64,000 nucleotides of DNA from NCBI RefSeq assembly GCF_014656355.1, contig NZ_BNCG01000010.1, positions 1-64,000 on the forward strand, written 5' to 3'. How positions within the stretch are numbered: the stretch's first letter is position 1; each line of letters begins with the position of its first letter. The DNA comes from Camelimonas fluminis (lineage in GTDB: Bacteria; Pseudomonadota; Alphaproteobacteria; Rhizobiales; Beijerinckiaceae). Both the position numbers and the translations under genes were made by a program. The notes beneath the pieces were generated by a model that saw nothing but the letters and a program-made list of their open reading frames with translations, was not told the origin of the DNA and made no database searches. Positions 51,694 through 61,481 of the stretch are shown here, piece by piece.

Positions 51694-51942
51694 ATGAAAC
51701 ACAACGCCATACCCCGCCTCGCCGGCCTTGCCAGTTGCGGATTTGCCAGTTGCGGATTTGCCGGATGCGCCCTGGCCCTGGCCGTCGCTCAGGCCCATGC
51801 CTCCGCCTCGGCGATCCACGCGCGTAATCTCCGATGCAGCAATGAAGCCGTCATCGCCTGCATGCGGCCGTCGCAAGCCTCCGGTCATTACAGCGGCTGC
51901 TTTCAGAGCGCATACGCCGCATGCCAGCGGATGTCTTCGTAA
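51694..51942 (+). CDS. small secreted cysteine-rich peptide, twin C-x7-C (copy B)
   Basis: An 82-residue precursor. The signal peptide (residues 1 to about 38, VAQAHASA end) contains an exact 15-bp tandem repeat coding twice for ASCGF (51730-51759). The mature part of about 44 residues has cysteines at 48, 56, 69 and 77, giving the same C-x7-C-x12-C-x7-C pattern, ARNLRC, CFQSAYAAC and a five-residue tail, as copy A. Outside the cysteines and these motifs the two differ, so they are an old duplication under pattern-preserving selection. CGGAG precedes the ATG. Function unknown. Confidence 0.7.
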   Translation: MKHNAIPRLAGLASCGFASCGFAGCALALAVAQAHASASAIHARNLRCSNEAVIACMRPSQASGHYSGCFQSAYAACQRMSS

Positions 51943-52086
51943 CATCGCGCATCGGGGCCCCGCTCCCCACGACAGCCAGACCTGATGCTCCACAGGCCAT
52001 GAAGGCCAGCGCCAGGGGCCAGACCAGCCCCTGGATGCAAAAACCGGCGCCCAGCCATTCCAGCGGGGCGTCGCCCCTGCCGGAGA

Positions 52087-53133
52087 ATGCTCTATAAGGG
52101 GCCGGGCACGATCCCTTCCAGACGGGCCAGTTCCTTGCGCATCCTCTCCCTGCTTCGTCCCGACGCCTTTACCCTGCTGCTTGTCGGAACGGTGATTCTC
52201 GCCTCGTTTCTCCCTGTCACGGGGGAAGCAGTCTACTGGTTTACCCTGCTCACCAATGTGGCGATCGGCCTGCTGTTCTTCCTGCACGGCGCCAAGCTGT
52301 CGCGGGAAGCGGTGGTTGAGGGCCTCACCCACTGGCGATTGCACCTCACCGTGCTGGCGCTGACTTATGTGCTGTTCCCGCTGCTCGGGCTGGCCATGAA
52401 CTGGTCGCTGGGCGCACTGATCAATCCAATGCTGGCGCTGGGGCTGCTGTACCTGTGCCTGCTGCCCTCAACGGTGCAGTCGTCCATCGCCTTCACCTCC
52501 ATCGCCGGCGGCAATGTGGCGGCGGCGGTGTGCAGCGCCTCCGCCTCCAACATTCTGGGCGTGTTCCTGACGCCGCTGCTGGTGGCGATGTTCATGAACC
52601 TCAATGGCGGGGTTTCGTGGGGAGCGATTATCGGCATCGTCTGCCAGATCCTGCTGCCGTTCGTCGCCGGGCAGTTGTTGCGCCCGTGGGTTGGCGGCTT
52701 TATCGCCCGCCACAGACCGCTGACCCTGACTGTCGATCGCGGCTCGATCCTCATGGTGGTGTATCTGGCGTTCAGCGAGGCGGTGTCGCATGGCCTGTGG
52801 TCGCTGCTTGGCCCGCGCGATTTCGCGATGCTGACCGTCGTGTGCTGCGTCCTGCTCGCCGTGGTGCTGGCCTTTTCCATCTGGCTGGCGCGCAAGCTGG
52901 GCTTCTCCCGCCCGGACGAGATCGCCATTGTCTTCTGTGGCTCCAAGAAAACCCTCGCCTCCGGCCTGCCCATGGCCAGCGTCCTGTTTCCGGCGGCCAG
53001 CGTCGGCATTATCGTGCTGCCGCTGATGCTGTTCCACCAGATACAGCTGATGGTCTGCGCGGTGATGGCGCGCCGCTACGCCGACGGCGCCCCGGCGGAA
53101 ACCGGAGATGGCGCGGCTGGCGAGGGGATTTGA
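52087..53133 (+). CDS. bile acid:sodium symporter family protein (YfeH-type)
   Basis: A 348-residue membrane protein of the SBF-like (YfeH) group with about ten transmembrane helices. Signature pieces are NVAIGLLFFLHGAKLSREAV, the crossover region STVQSSIAFTSIAGGNVAAAV and VFCGSKKTLASGLPMA. Proposed substrates for the group are organic anions; none is proven here. The start region reads MLYKGPG; a downstream start is possible. Confidence 0.85.
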   Translation: MLYKGPGTIPSRRASSLRILSLLRPDAFTLLLVGTVILASFLPVTGEAVYWFTLLTNVAIGLLFFLHGAKLSREAVVEGLTHWRLHLTVLALTYVLFPLLGLAMNWSLGALINPMLALGLLYLCLLPSTVQSSIAFTSIAGGNVAAAVCSASASNILGVFLTPLLVAMFMNLNGGVSWGAIIGIVCQILLPFVAGQLLRPWVGGFIARHRPLTLTVDRGSILMVVYLAFSEAVSHGLWSLLGPRDFAMLTVVCCVLLAVVLAFSIWLARKLGFSRPDEIAIVFCGSKKTLASGLPMASVLFPAASVGIIVLPLMLFHQIQLMVCAVMARRYADGAPAETGDGAAGEGI

Positions 53134-53168
53134 GCGCCACGCCCCTGATCAGCCAGGACGCCTGCGCC

Positions 53169-53271
53169 AGAGCAGTTTTCGATCAATCAGGATCGCAAAC
53201 TGCTCCAGTTCTCCTTGTTTGAGCGAATTCTGATCGATCAGCCGATTCCGTCTGATCGGAATGCGCTCTAA
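53169..53271. repeat. GATC-rich double-hairpin intergenic repeat, copy 2
   Basis: Two hairpins in a row: GAGCAGTTTTCGATC with GATCGCAAACTGCTC, then GAGCGAATTCTGATC with GATCGGAATGCGCTC. The first 65 bases match the copy at 15446-15535. Here the second hairpin is full length. It follows the YfeH-type gene. Confidence 0.7.
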
Positions 53272-53483
53272 CGCCTGCGCCCCTGTCGCCTGATGGCAGC
53301 CGGCGCAACGTCGCCAATCCGCCTGGCAGTCGGCCCCGGCGAGCCCGGGCGTTGAGGTTGGCGAAGATACCACCGCGAACACTGGCAGCGACGCGCTCCC
53401 GTTTATCACCCTGAAAATATCTGTCTCTTGCGCAAGGCGCGCCCGACCCGGCGGCAACGCCCCGGCCAGATCGTCCGTCAGGC

Positions 53484-53513
53484 CAATAAAAAAGCCGCCC
53501 CGGAGGGCGGCTT
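53484..53513 (-). terminator. intrinsic terminator after rpsD
   Basis: On the minus strand AAAGCCGCCC pairs with GGGCGGCTTT, followed by TTTTTATT. It lies about 45 bases beyond the rpsD stop and is a strong terminator. Confidence 0.9.
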
Positions 53514-53557
53514 TCGTATTCTGGCTGCCAGCCCCGGCGAACCGGGGCGGAAGCGGA

Positions 53558-54175
53558 TCAGCGCGAGTAGAACTCGACCACCAGGTTCGGCTCCATCTGC
53601 ACCGGATACGGCACGTCAGACAGGGTCGGAACGCGGGTGTAGGTGGCGGTCATCTTGCCGTGGTCGACGTCGATGTAGTCCGGCACGTCACGCTCGGCGA
53701 GCTGCGACGCCACGACGACGATCTCCAGCTGCTTCGACGCTTCCTTGACCTCGATGACGTCGCCAGGACGCACGCGGTAGGACGGAATGTTGACGCGACG
53801 GCCGTTCACCTTGACGTGGCCGTGGTTCACGAACTGACGGGCCGCGAACACGGTCGGGACGAACTTGGCGCGGTACACGACCGCGTCCAGACGACGCTCG
53901 AGCAGGCCGATCAGGTTCTCGGCGGAGTCACCCTTCAGACGGATGGCTTCCTTGTAAATCTTGACGAACTGCTTCTCGGTGATGTTGCCGTAGTAGCCCT
54001 TCAGCTTCTGCTTGGCGCGAAGCTGGGTGCCGAAGTCAGAAATCTTGCCCTTGCGGCGCTGGCCGTGCTGGCCAGGGCCGTATTCGCGGCGGTTCACCGG
54101 GGACTTCGGGCGTCCCCAGATGTTCTGACCCATACGGCGGTCAATTTTATGCTTGGAAGCAAGCCTCTTCGACAT
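53558..54175 (-). CDS. rpsD: 30S ribosomal protein S4
   Basis: A 205-residue ribosomal protein that nucleates 30S assembly by binding the 5' domain of 16S rRNA. The N-terminal [18 protein letters not shown] and the S4/alpha-L RNA-binding domain ([42 protein letters not shown]) are clear. It is zinc-free, having no cysteines. It is a single gene here, as usual in alphaproteobacteria, with its own terminator and a 274-bp upstream region. Confidence 0.97.
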   Translation of the reverse strand: MSKRLASKHKIDRRMGQNIWGRPKSPVNRREYGPGQHGQRRKGKISDFGTQLRAKQKLKGYYGNITEKQFVKIYKEAIRLKGDSAENLIGLLERRLDAVVYRAKFVPTVFAARQFVNHGHVKVNGRRVNIPSYRVRPGDVIEVKEASKQLEIVVVASQLAERDVPDYIDVDHGKMTATYTRVPTLSDVPYPVQMEPNLVVEFYSR

Positions 54176-54344
54176 GTCGCAATCCCTTCGCGCCGGCCCC
54201 TTTCAGGAGCCGCGCAAGACAAAAACCAGGGACGCGCCCTCCTCTGCCCGTTCGGGCCGACAGATCCGGTGCGGGAAGAACCGCAGGGACCACGGGAGCG
54301 CCAGGACGCCGGAACCAAGCTTCACGCCCATCCGGCGACCGGTT

Positions 54345-54378
54345 AAAAAGTCACGCGGGCCCAAATGGACCCGCGCAA
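54345..54378 (-). terminator. probable terminator of murI
   Basis: On the minus strand GCGGGTCC pairs with GGGCCCGC across ATTT, followed a few bases later by TTTTT, about 75 bases after the murI stop. Confidence 0.6.
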
Positions 54379-54449
54379 CGCCGCCTCAGATACAAGGTGA
54401 CGGCGGCCGTGTCAAACCGCGGCCCTGACCGCTCCCCGACAACCTGTGG

Positions 54450-55310
54450 TCAGCCGGTCCGCGCCGCCGGCGCAGGCCGCGCCGACGCGCTTTCAACCGG
54501 CGCGATCTGGATGCGCTGAAGGCCGAAATCTCCCAGAGCCGCCCGCAAGGCCGGATTGAGCCGGGCGCCGCCTGTGAGCACCATCTCCGCCGGCGCGGCG
54601 GCCTGTCCCGCCATCACGTCGAACCCGGCCTGCCCCAGCAGATCGACGGTGCGGCGGGCAATGGCCAGCGCCGGATCGATCCAGTCGACGGGCCAGGGGG
54701 CCAGCGCCCGGAAATGCTCCAGCAGCAGGGGATAATGTGTGCAGGCCAGCACCACCGCGTCCGTGCGCCGGGCGCCATCGGCGCTGACATTGAAGCACGG
54801 CGCCAGTTCGGCCTGGATGTCGCTGTCGGCGATCGCCTCCCCCGCCATCGCCTGCTCGGCCAGGGTCGCCAGACGGCGCGAGCCGACCAGCGCCACGGCG
54901 CAATCTCCGGCCCAGGTGCGGACCAGGTCGCGGGTATAGTCGCGCGCCACCGTGCCTGGCGTCGCCAGCACCGAGATCATGCGGCTGCGCGAGGCAGAAA
55001 CCGCCGGCTTGATGGCCGGCACCGTGCCGACAAAGGGAATCGCATGGCGGGCCCGCAGGTGCGGCAGCACCAGGGTGGAGGCGGTGTGACAGGCGATGAC
55101 AACGATGTCCGGCCGCCAGCGGGCGATCTCCGCGTCCATGACGTCATTGACGCGGGCCACCAGCGCCTCGGGCGTCAATGCGCCGTAAGGGAACACCGCG
55201 TCATCCGCCACGTAGACAAAGCGGGCGGCCGGAGCGGCCCGGACGATCTCGCGATAGACCGTAAGCCCGCCCAACCCTGAGTCAAACACCAGCACAACCG
55301 GCCCGGACAT
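54450..55310 (-). CDS. murI: glutamate racemase
   Basis: A 286-residue racemase that supplies D-glutamate for peptidoglycan. The substrate block DSGLGGLTVYREI, the first catalytic cysteine in IACHTASTL (canonical ACNTAS, here with His) and the second in LACTHYPLL are present. The start at 55310 has AGGAGACGG upstream. The C-terminus ends in an Ala/Pro tail. It is upstream of rpsD on the same strand but has its own likely terminator. Confidence 0.92.
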   Translation of the reverse strand: MSGPVVLVFDSGLGGLTVYREIVRAAPAARFVYVADDAVFPYGALTPEALVARVNDVMDAEIARWRPDIVVIACHTASTLVLPHLRARHAIPFVGTVPAIKPAVSASRSRMISVLATPGTVARDYTRDLVRTWAGDCAVALVGSRRLATLAEQAMAGEAIADSDIQAELAPCFNVSADGARRTDAVVLACTHYPLLLEHFRALAPWPVDWIDPALAIARRTVDLLGQAGFDVMAGQAAAPAEMVLTGGARLNPALRAALGDFGLQRIQIAPVESASARPAPAARTG

Positions 55311-55398
55311 GCTCCGTCTCCTGTGGCCCATGCGCCGGATCCATGGCGCCCAGCCAGCTTAACGCCCGCTGGTTAATTCCGCCTGACCGGACGCCGCT

Positions 55399-56763
55399 TC
55401 AGCGGGCGCCGCGGGGCGCGCCGCCTGCCGCCGGGGCGCCCTGGGAGACTTCCTGGGCATCCTTGTGGACTACAGGCTTCGGCGTCTCGACGCTCAGGCG
55501 CCGGAGCGGCCAGCCATCGCTCCACAGGCCCATGTCATACAGCTTCGGATCGCGCTTCAGGGTCATGGCGTCCCCGCCCGCCGTCACCGTATCCATGGCC
55601 AGATCATAGATCTTCCAGATGGCGTAGTTGCCCGCGCCCACCGTGCGCCCCTCGAAGCCGGCCAGGCCCCGGCGCTCTTCATAACCGACGCGCCACAGGG
55701 CGGCGTTGCGCTTGCGCTGCTCCTCGCGCTGCTGGCGCGCCTCCTGCGGCGTCAGCTTCGGGGCGCCTTCGGCCGCCTTGCCCGCGGCCGGCCTGGCGCC
55801 AGGGGCGGCGGGATTCGCCGAAGCCGGCGCGGCGCCGGGGATTTTGGCAAGATCCCACTCTTCATTGGGCGCCACGGCCGCATGGTGGCTGTAGAACACG
55901 GCCGGCAGACCGTGATTGTCAGAACCCGCCCTGGCGATCAGCCGGTGGTCCTGGCCCAGGTGCCCGGCGGCGGTCAGGATCTGGCGGGCGCCGCGATCGC
56001 CAGCCACGGAATCACGGTCGCCAACCAGCATGACCGCGACGGCCTTTGGCGGAATCGACGCCAGGTTCGCCAACGGCGGCGCGAAGATCTTTTCGGCCCC
56101 GCCCCGCGCCGGCATGGCGCCGAACAGCAGGCGGGCGGGCGGCAACTCATCCCGGCCGGACAGGGCGGCCAGATTGGCGGCGATGATCGCGCCGCCGGAG
56201 TGCCCCAGGAAACTGAGGCCGCTGACGTCGGCCTTCACGTCCGGCATGGCGGCGATCCCGGCCAGCGCAGCGCGCACGCCTTTCAGGGCCTCGCCGGTCA
56301 TCTCGTCATAGGGAACGGCGCCGACGGTTTCTTCATACAGCGGATAGATCACCACATTGCCGCGCCGCGCCAGATGCTCCAGCCAGGCCCCATACCAGGA
56401 TGGGGAAATGGCGCCGGGCGCGTGGAGAAACACCACCACCGGGCGCGGCTTTGCCGCTGCGCCCATGGGGAAGAAAGCCAGGGCGCGGCCATTGCCCTCG
56501 CCAAAAACCTTCTTTTCGATATCCGTGGCGGCGATCGCGTAGTCAGCGCCGCCTGGGCCGGTCTTTGGCTGGCCGGGAGCGCCCATGGCGAGCGCCGGCG
56601 CGCTGGCCAGCGGCGCGGCCACAACCGCCGCCGTCAGGCCTGCCGCCAGCAGCGCCTGACGGGGAAAGCCCGCCGCGCGGCGGCACAGCTGGGTTGAGCG
56701 GCGGGCGGCCCGCCGCGCCGGAGCGGCGGCGTTGCGGAGCAGAACGGCCAGTATTGCTGACAT
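55399..56763 (-). CDS. exported alpha/beta hydrolase with Pro/Ala-rich linker
   Basis: A 454-residue exported protein. A long N-terminal signal region ends near APALAMG (residues about 50-56). The hydrolase domain shows GHSGGAIIAANLAALSG with the nucleophile serine, an aspartate in GDRDSVAGD and the histidine in SDNHGLPAV. A disordered Pro/Ala/Lys-rich stretch (about 315-345, with many AP repeats) joins it to a C-terminal domain of about 100 residues not recognised. Probably a periplasmic esterase or dienelactone-hydrolase-like enzyme. The first ATG could be at 56778. Confidence 0.75.
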   Translation of the reverse strand: MSAILAVLLRNAAAPARRAARRSTQLCRRAAGFPRQALLAAGLTAAVVAAPLASAPALAMGAPGQPKTGPGGADYAIAATDIEKKVFGEGNGRALAFFPMGAAAKPRPVVVFLHAPGAISPSWYGAWLEHLARRGNVVIYPLYEETVGAVPYDEMTGEALKGVRAALAGIAAMPDVKADVSGLSFLGHSGGAIIAANLAALSGRDELPPARLLFGAMPARGGAEKIFAPPLANLASIPPKAVAVMLVGDRDSVAGDRGARQILTAAGHLGQDHRLIARAGSDNHGLPAVFYSHHAAVAPNEEWDLAKIPGAAPASANPAAPGARPAAGKAAEGAPKLTPQEARQQREEQRKRNAALWRVGYEERRGLAGFEGRTVGAGNYAIWKIYDLAMDTVTAGGDAMTLKRDPKLYDMGLWSDGWPLRRLSVETPKPVVHKDAQEVSQGAPAAGGAPRGAR

Positions 56764-56920
56764 CGCGGCGACACCCATCTGATTTCACAAGCGGACAAAA
56801 TACGATCGGCCGGAACTGGAGCCATGCTCCAATTCCATGATTTATAACATTTTATGCGCGGACTGAAGGCCGCGCCGCGTCATGACGCGTTTCCGGCCCC
56901 GCCGCGTGACCACCGGCCGC

Positions 56921-57739
56921 TCAGACCGGCGGCATTCCGTTATCGTCGCTGGCGGCGCGGCGCAACGCCTTTGGCGGCCGCACGCCGCGCCGGCCAGTGA
57001 CCAGCGCCGCGATGGCGCCGCGCAGGGTGCGCACGTCCTGCTCGGTCATCGTCAGGCGGTGGAAGATATTGAGCATGTTGCGCGTCATGACCGGGCGTTT
57101 TTCAGCCGGCGCGAAGAAGCCGACATGATCAAGCTCCTGTTTCAGGAACTCGAAAAACGACAGCACGGATTCCCGCCGCGCCGGCGGCGATTTCGGCACG
57201 ACCGGCGCCGGGGCCGCCATATGCGCCGTGCGGAACCATTCATAGCCCACCAGCAACACCGACTGGGCGAGGTTGAGCGACGCGAATCCGGGATTGACCG
57301 GGAATGTGATGATGGTGTCGGCGACGCCGACCTCGTCGTTTTCCAGGCCACTGCGTTCCGGACCGAAGACGATGGCGACCGTCTCCTGCGCGGTCATGGC
57401 CGCCGAGGCGCGCGCGGCGGCCACGTCGGCGCCGATCACGTCCTTGGCCTGCCCCCGCTCGCGGGCCGTGCAGGCATAGACGTGATTACAGTCAGCGACA
57501 GCCGACTCCAGATCGGGAAACAGCTGCGCGTTCTCCAGCACATGCACGGCGCCAGAGGCGGCCGCGAAGGCGTCCTCCTGCGGCCAGCCGTCGCGCGGAG
57601 CCACCAGCCGCATGCGGCCAAGGCCAAAATTGGCCATGGCGCGCGCGGCCATGCCGATGTTCTGGCCGAGTTGCGGCCGCACCAGAATAATGACGGGGCC
57701 GCCTTCGATCAGTGGGCGGGTGTGATCTGTTCCAGCCAT
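56921..57739 (-). CDS. trmJ: TrmJ-type tRNA/rRNA 2'-O-methyltransferase
   Basis: A 272-residue SPOUT methyltransferase. The N-terminal IILVRPQLGQNIGMAARAMANFGL contains the conserved arginine of the SPOUT fold; FGPERSGLENDEV and the knot segment VNPGFASLNLAQSVLLVGYEW mark the SAM-binding trefoil. TrmJ makes Cm32/Um32 in tRNA; a related rRNA enzyme is possible. The start at 57739 has TTGGAAG upstream and removes a basic non-coding-looking extension. Confidence 0.9.
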   Translation of the reverse strand: MAGTDHTRPLIEGGPVIILVRPQLGQNIGMAARAMANFGLGRMRLVAPRDGWPQEDAFAAASGAVHVLENAQLFPDLESAVADCNHVYACTARERGQAKDVIGADVAAARASAAMTAQETVAIVFGPERSGLENDEVGVADTIITFPVNPGFASLNLAQSVLLVGYEWFRTAHMAAPAPVVPKSPPARRESVLSFFEFLKQELDHVGFFAPAEKRPVMTRNMLNIFHRLTMTEQDVRTLRGAIAALVTGRRGVRPPKALRRAASDDNGMPPV

Positions 57740-58017
57740 TGGCTTCCAACTTTGCCCGAATGAACCCGTGGACGGCGGCGACCGCCCCGTTCCGGCGCCG
57801 CACCCGCCCGAACCCGGGCGTCGCGCCATCTTCACGTCTACCATTCGGCCTGAAACATTCAGACGAATGTCGGCCGCCCGCTTTCAGGCAAGGCCGCGGT
57901 TGCGCCGTCCAGAACGTCCCGGCCATGTGCAACAGACTGGCGCCGCCGCGCAACCCGTGTTCAACGCGCTGCGCCCATGCGGATCAGGCTCATGTCCGGC
58001 AAAACCCTGGCAAAGCC

Positions 58018-59028
58018 TCAGTGACTCTCCCCCACAATGCGGGTCGCCACCGCCTCGAGGCCCAGGAAGGTTGGATTGGGGTGAGAGACGAGCCAGGTCG
58101 GAACCGGCTCCAGCCAGACGCGAAACCGCCCCTTGGCGACGAAGCGCTCACGGAATTCGGACGCCTGCAGCAGATCGATAATGCGCGGCGCGATGCCGCC
58201 GGCAATATAAACGCCGCCGGAAGCGCCGAAGGACAGCGCATAGTTCCCCGCCGCCTCTCCAAGCATGGCGCAGAAAATCTCGACAGTCTCGATGGCGACG
58301 GGGTCGCTCCGGTCCAGCGCCGCCGCCGTGATCGCCGCTGCATCCTCCTGACGCGCCGGCATGCCCTCCAGCGCCGCGACCGCCCGGTAGGTGTTCTCAA
58401 GCCCCTGGCCCGACACCATCCGCTCCACGGAAACATGGCCCAGATCGGACCGCAGCCAGTCAATGATCGCGTCGATGCGGGCGCTCCACGACGGCGCGTT
58501 GACGTGCCCCCCCTCCGAGGCGAGCACCAGGCCGGCGCCTTCCGGATCGTGGCAGGCGACGCCGAGCCCGGTTCCTGGCCCCACGGCCACGAGGCGCCCG
58601 TTGCTGCCAGGCGTTGGCCCGCCCGACGGCCGCGAAGCAGCGAAACCTGTCGTCGGATGCCGGCCGACGATGCGGGTCAGGTGCTCGGGGCGCAGCAGCG
58701 GCAGCCCCCAGGCCAGCGCCTCAAAATCATTGAGCAGGCGCACGTGCGGGATGCCGAAGCGACGGGAGATGTCCGCCTCGCTGAAACGCCAGTGGCTGTT
58801 GGTGAGGCTGCCGGCGCCGCGCGACACCGGGCCGGCGATGGCGATGGCGGCGGCGATCGGGTGATCGGCGACCGCCCGCCGCATCTCGAGGAAATGCTCC
58901 ATCGCGTCGTCAAAACTTGCGTAGTCAGCGACCGCGAAGCGCGCCACCTCCCCCGCGCCGCCGCCGCCGGCCAACGCAAACCGGGCGTTGGTGCCGCCGA
59001 TATCGGCCAGGACCACTGTTGATGCCAT
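58018..59028 (-). CDS. glk: glucokinase
   Basis: A 336-residue ROK-unrelated bacterial glucokinase (Glk type) that phosphorylates glucose with ATP. Signatures: [12 protein letters not shown] (phosphate loop), [22 protein letters not shown] and the C-terminal [13 protein letters not shown]. The start at 59028 has AAGGACG upstream. It is divergent from icd, with a 312-bp spacer that shows no other gene. Confidence 0.93.
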   Translation of the reverse strand: MASTVVLADIGGTNARFALAGGGGAGEVARFAVADYASFDDAMEHFLEMRRAVADHPIAAAIAIAGPVSRGAGSLTNSHWRFSEADISRRFGIPHVRLLNDFEALAWGLPLLRPEHLTRIVGRHPTTGFAASRPSGGPTPGSNGRLVAVGPGTGLGVACHDPEGAGLVLASEGGHVNAPSWSARIDAIIDWLRSDLGHVSVERMVSGQGLENTYRAVAALEGMPARQEDAAAITAAALDRSDPVAIETVEIFCAMLGEAAGNYALSFGASGGVYIAGGIAPRIIDLLQASEFRERFVAKGRFRVWLEPVPTWLVSHPNPTFLGLEAVATRIVGESH

Positions 59029-59340
59029 CCGGCGTCCTTCCGTTGCCATGTTCAACGCGCTGGAGTGATGTTGGTTCAACAGGCGCCACATTTGCAACCG
59101 CGCCGACTGCCCCCATCTGGCGACAACCGCGCGCATCCGTCGCGCCAGATTGCCGGGGGACCATGCGGGCGCCCGTATTTCCGCCGCGCCAGACGCCGGG
59201 TTTTTCCGATTTGCGTGCTTTTGAAGCGATCAGACATTGCAGCCAGACAGGAAATCGCCCAGAAAGCCCAGCGGGAGGCGCGCTGGCCACGGCCGGACGC
59301 GCAGAATGTGACGACCGAACAATCCGCGAGGACAGAGTCG

Positions 59341-60555
59341 ATGGCAAAGATCAAGGTAGCCAACCCCGTCGTCGAGCTTGATGGCGACGAGATGACCCGG
59401 ATCATCTGGCAGCAGATCAAGGACAAGCTGATCCACCCCTACCTCGACATCGATCTGCTGTATTTCGACCTCGGGGTTGAGCACCGCGACGCCACCAACG
59501 ACCAGGTGACCATTGACGCCGCCGAGGCGATCAAGAAGCACGGCGTCGGCGTGAAGTGCGCCACCATCACCCCCGATGAGGCGCGCGTCGAGGAATTCGG
59601 CCTGAAGGAAATGTGGAAATCGCCGAACGGCACCATCCGCAACATCCTCGGCGGCGTGATCTTCCGCGAGCCGATCATCTGCAAGAACGTGCCGCGCCTG
59701 GTGCCGGGCTGGACCCAGCCGATCGTCGTCGGCCGCCATGCTTTCGGCGACCAGTATCGCGCCACTGACTTCAAATTCCCCGGCAAGGGCACGCTGACCA
59801 TCAAGTTCGTCGGCGAAGACGGCCAGGTGATCGAGAAGGAAGTGTTCAAGGCCCCGGGTTCGGGCGTGGCGATGGCCATGTACAACCTGGACGATTCGAT
59901 CCGCGACTTCGCCCGCGCCTCGTTCAACTACGGCCTGGCCCGTAAGTATCCCGTGTACCTGTCGACCAAGAACACCATCCTCAAGGCCTATGACGGCCGC
60001 TTCAAGGACCTGTTCCAGGAAGTGTTCGACGCCGAGTTCAAGGAGCGCTTCGACGCCCTCGGCATCACCTATGAACATCGCCTGATCGACGACATGGTCG
60101 CCTCGGCCCTCAAGTGGTCCGGCGGTTACGTCTGGGCCTGCAAGAACTACGACGGCGACGTGCAGTCCGACATCGTGGCCCAGGGCTTCGGCTCGCTCGG
60201 CCTGATGACCTCGGTGCTGATGACCCCCGATGGCAAGACCGTCGAGTCGGAAGCCGCCCACGGCACCGTGACCCGCCACTACCGCGAGCACCAGAAGGGC
60301 AAGGAGACCTCGACCAACTCCATCGCCTCGATCTTCGCCTGGACGCGCGGCCTCGCCCATCGCGCCAAGCTGGACAACAACGCCGAGCTGGCGAAGTTCG
60401 CCGCGACCCTCGAGAAGGTCTGCGTCGACACTGTCGAGGCCGGCTACATGACCAAGGACCTCGCCCTGCTGGTCGGCGCCGACCAGAAGTGGCTGTCGAC
60501 CACCGGCTTCCTCGACAAGATTGACGAGAACCTGAAGAAGGCGATGGCCGCCTGA
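59341..60555 (+). CDS. icd: NADP-dependent isocitrate dehydrogenase
   Basis: A 404-residue enzyme of the eukaryote-like NADP-ICDH type (about 400 residues, TCA cycle), converting isocitrate to 2-oxoglutarate. Landmarks: [17 protein letters not shown], substrate block [50 protein letters not shown] (metal aspartates) and [13 protein letters not shown]. The long open extension upstream of 59341 is not coding. A strong terminator follows. Confidence 0.97.
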   Translation: MAKIKVANPVVELDGDEMTRIIWQQIKDKLIHPYLDIDLLYFDLGVEHRDATNDQVTIDAAEAIKKHGVGVKCATITPDEARVEEFGLKEMWKSPNGTIRNILGGVIFREPIICKNVPRLVPGWTQPIVVGRHAFGDQYRATDFKFPGKGTLTIKFVGEDGQVIEKEVFKAPGSGVAMAMYNLDDSIRDFARASFNYGLARKYPVYLSTKNTILKAYDGRFKDLFQEVFDAEFKERFDALGITYEHRLIDDMVASALKWSGGYVWACKNYDGDVQSDIVAQGFGSLGLMTSVLMTPDGKTVESEAAHGTVTRHYREHQKGKETSTNSIASIFAWTRGLAHRAKLDNNAELAKFAATLEKVCVDTVEAGYMTKDLALLVGADQKWLSTTGFLDKIDENLKKAMAA

Positions 60556-60627
60556 GGCCTGTCGCTTTCGCAAGACCTGCTTCTGGGGCCTGCTTCCTGG
60601 AGGCTTGGGTCGGGGCTGAAGCTCCTG

Positions 60628-60660
60628 AAAACGCGGCGATCATTCGCCGCGTTTTTTGTT
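60628..60660 (+). terminator. intrinsic terminator after icd
   Basis: AACGCGGCGA pairs with TCGCCGCGTT across TCAT and runs into TTTTTTGTT, about 75 bases after the icd stop. Confidence 0.9.
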
Positions 60661-60914
60661 ATCCGCTCCACGCACGGAGGCGTTTGCCCCGGCGGGAGCG
60701 ACGACGCCTTTCCGCCGCCGGCGCTTTCCGTTAAAACCGGACGGATCAACGTGACGTGAAAACGCCAGCCTGATCAAATGTCACCCGGTCAGGCTGCGTC
60801 TGCTCAGGGAAGGCGCGCCGTGCATACGGACGAGATATTGCGACAGCATCCGGTCATCGCCGGCCGGCCGGCCCACGCCAGCCCGGCAATGCCCCCGTCG
60901 CCGGGCCGCCGCGC

Positions 60915-61310
60915 ATGAACGCCCCCACGCCATCGCCCGTCGTGCTTCTGCTCGAAGACGAGATGTTCGTGCGGATGACAACCCTGGACATGCTGGAGGA
61001 AGCGGGCTGCACGGTGCTGGAGGCCCCGACGGGGGCGGAGGCGCTGTCGTTGCTGGAAGGCGCGCACATCGACCTGCTGGTTTCGGACGTGGGCCTGCCG
61101 GACACCACCGGCCAGGCGTTCTACGCCGCCTGCCTCGCGCGTTTTCCCGGACTTCCGGTGATTTTCATTACCGGCTACGGCGCCCAGGATCTGGAGGCCG
61201 AGCTCGCCGGAAATCCGCTGGTCGCCGTGCTCGGCAAACCCTTCCCTTTCCGCGATCTGGCCAACGCCGTCGCAGGCGCGCTGCAGCGGGCGCGGGCCGC
61301 GCGCGTTTAA
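60915..61310 (+). CDS. single-domain response regulator
   Basis: A 131-residue receiver-only regulator. Acidic pair in LLEDEMFVR, phosphoacceptor aspartate in LLVSDVGLPD, conserved threonine in FITGYG and lysine in VLGKPF. Receiver-only proteins in this group often take phosphate from HWE or hybrid kinases and act through protein contact. The kinase partner is not adjacent; the HWE kinase at 29854-30933 is only a possibility. Confidence 0.87.
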   Translation: MNAPTPSPVVLLLEDEMFVRMTTLDMLEEAGCTVLEAPTGAEALSLLEGAHIDLLVSDVGLPDTTGQAFYAACLARFPGLPVIFITGYGAQDLEAELAGNPLVAVLGKPFPFRDLANAVAGALQRARAARV

Positions 61311-61481
61311 CCTGTATTCCCATGACGCGCCGGCTTTCAGGCGCCCCGCTTGCAAGGCGCGGACGCATCCGCGATCGGCAGGGCTCAAACCCGTCTGACG
61401 CGCGTCCTTGCAGGAAACGCCATGCGTCGCCAGAGCTTTACAAAACTCGTCCGCCAGACCCGGGCTGACCGGTTTCTGGCG

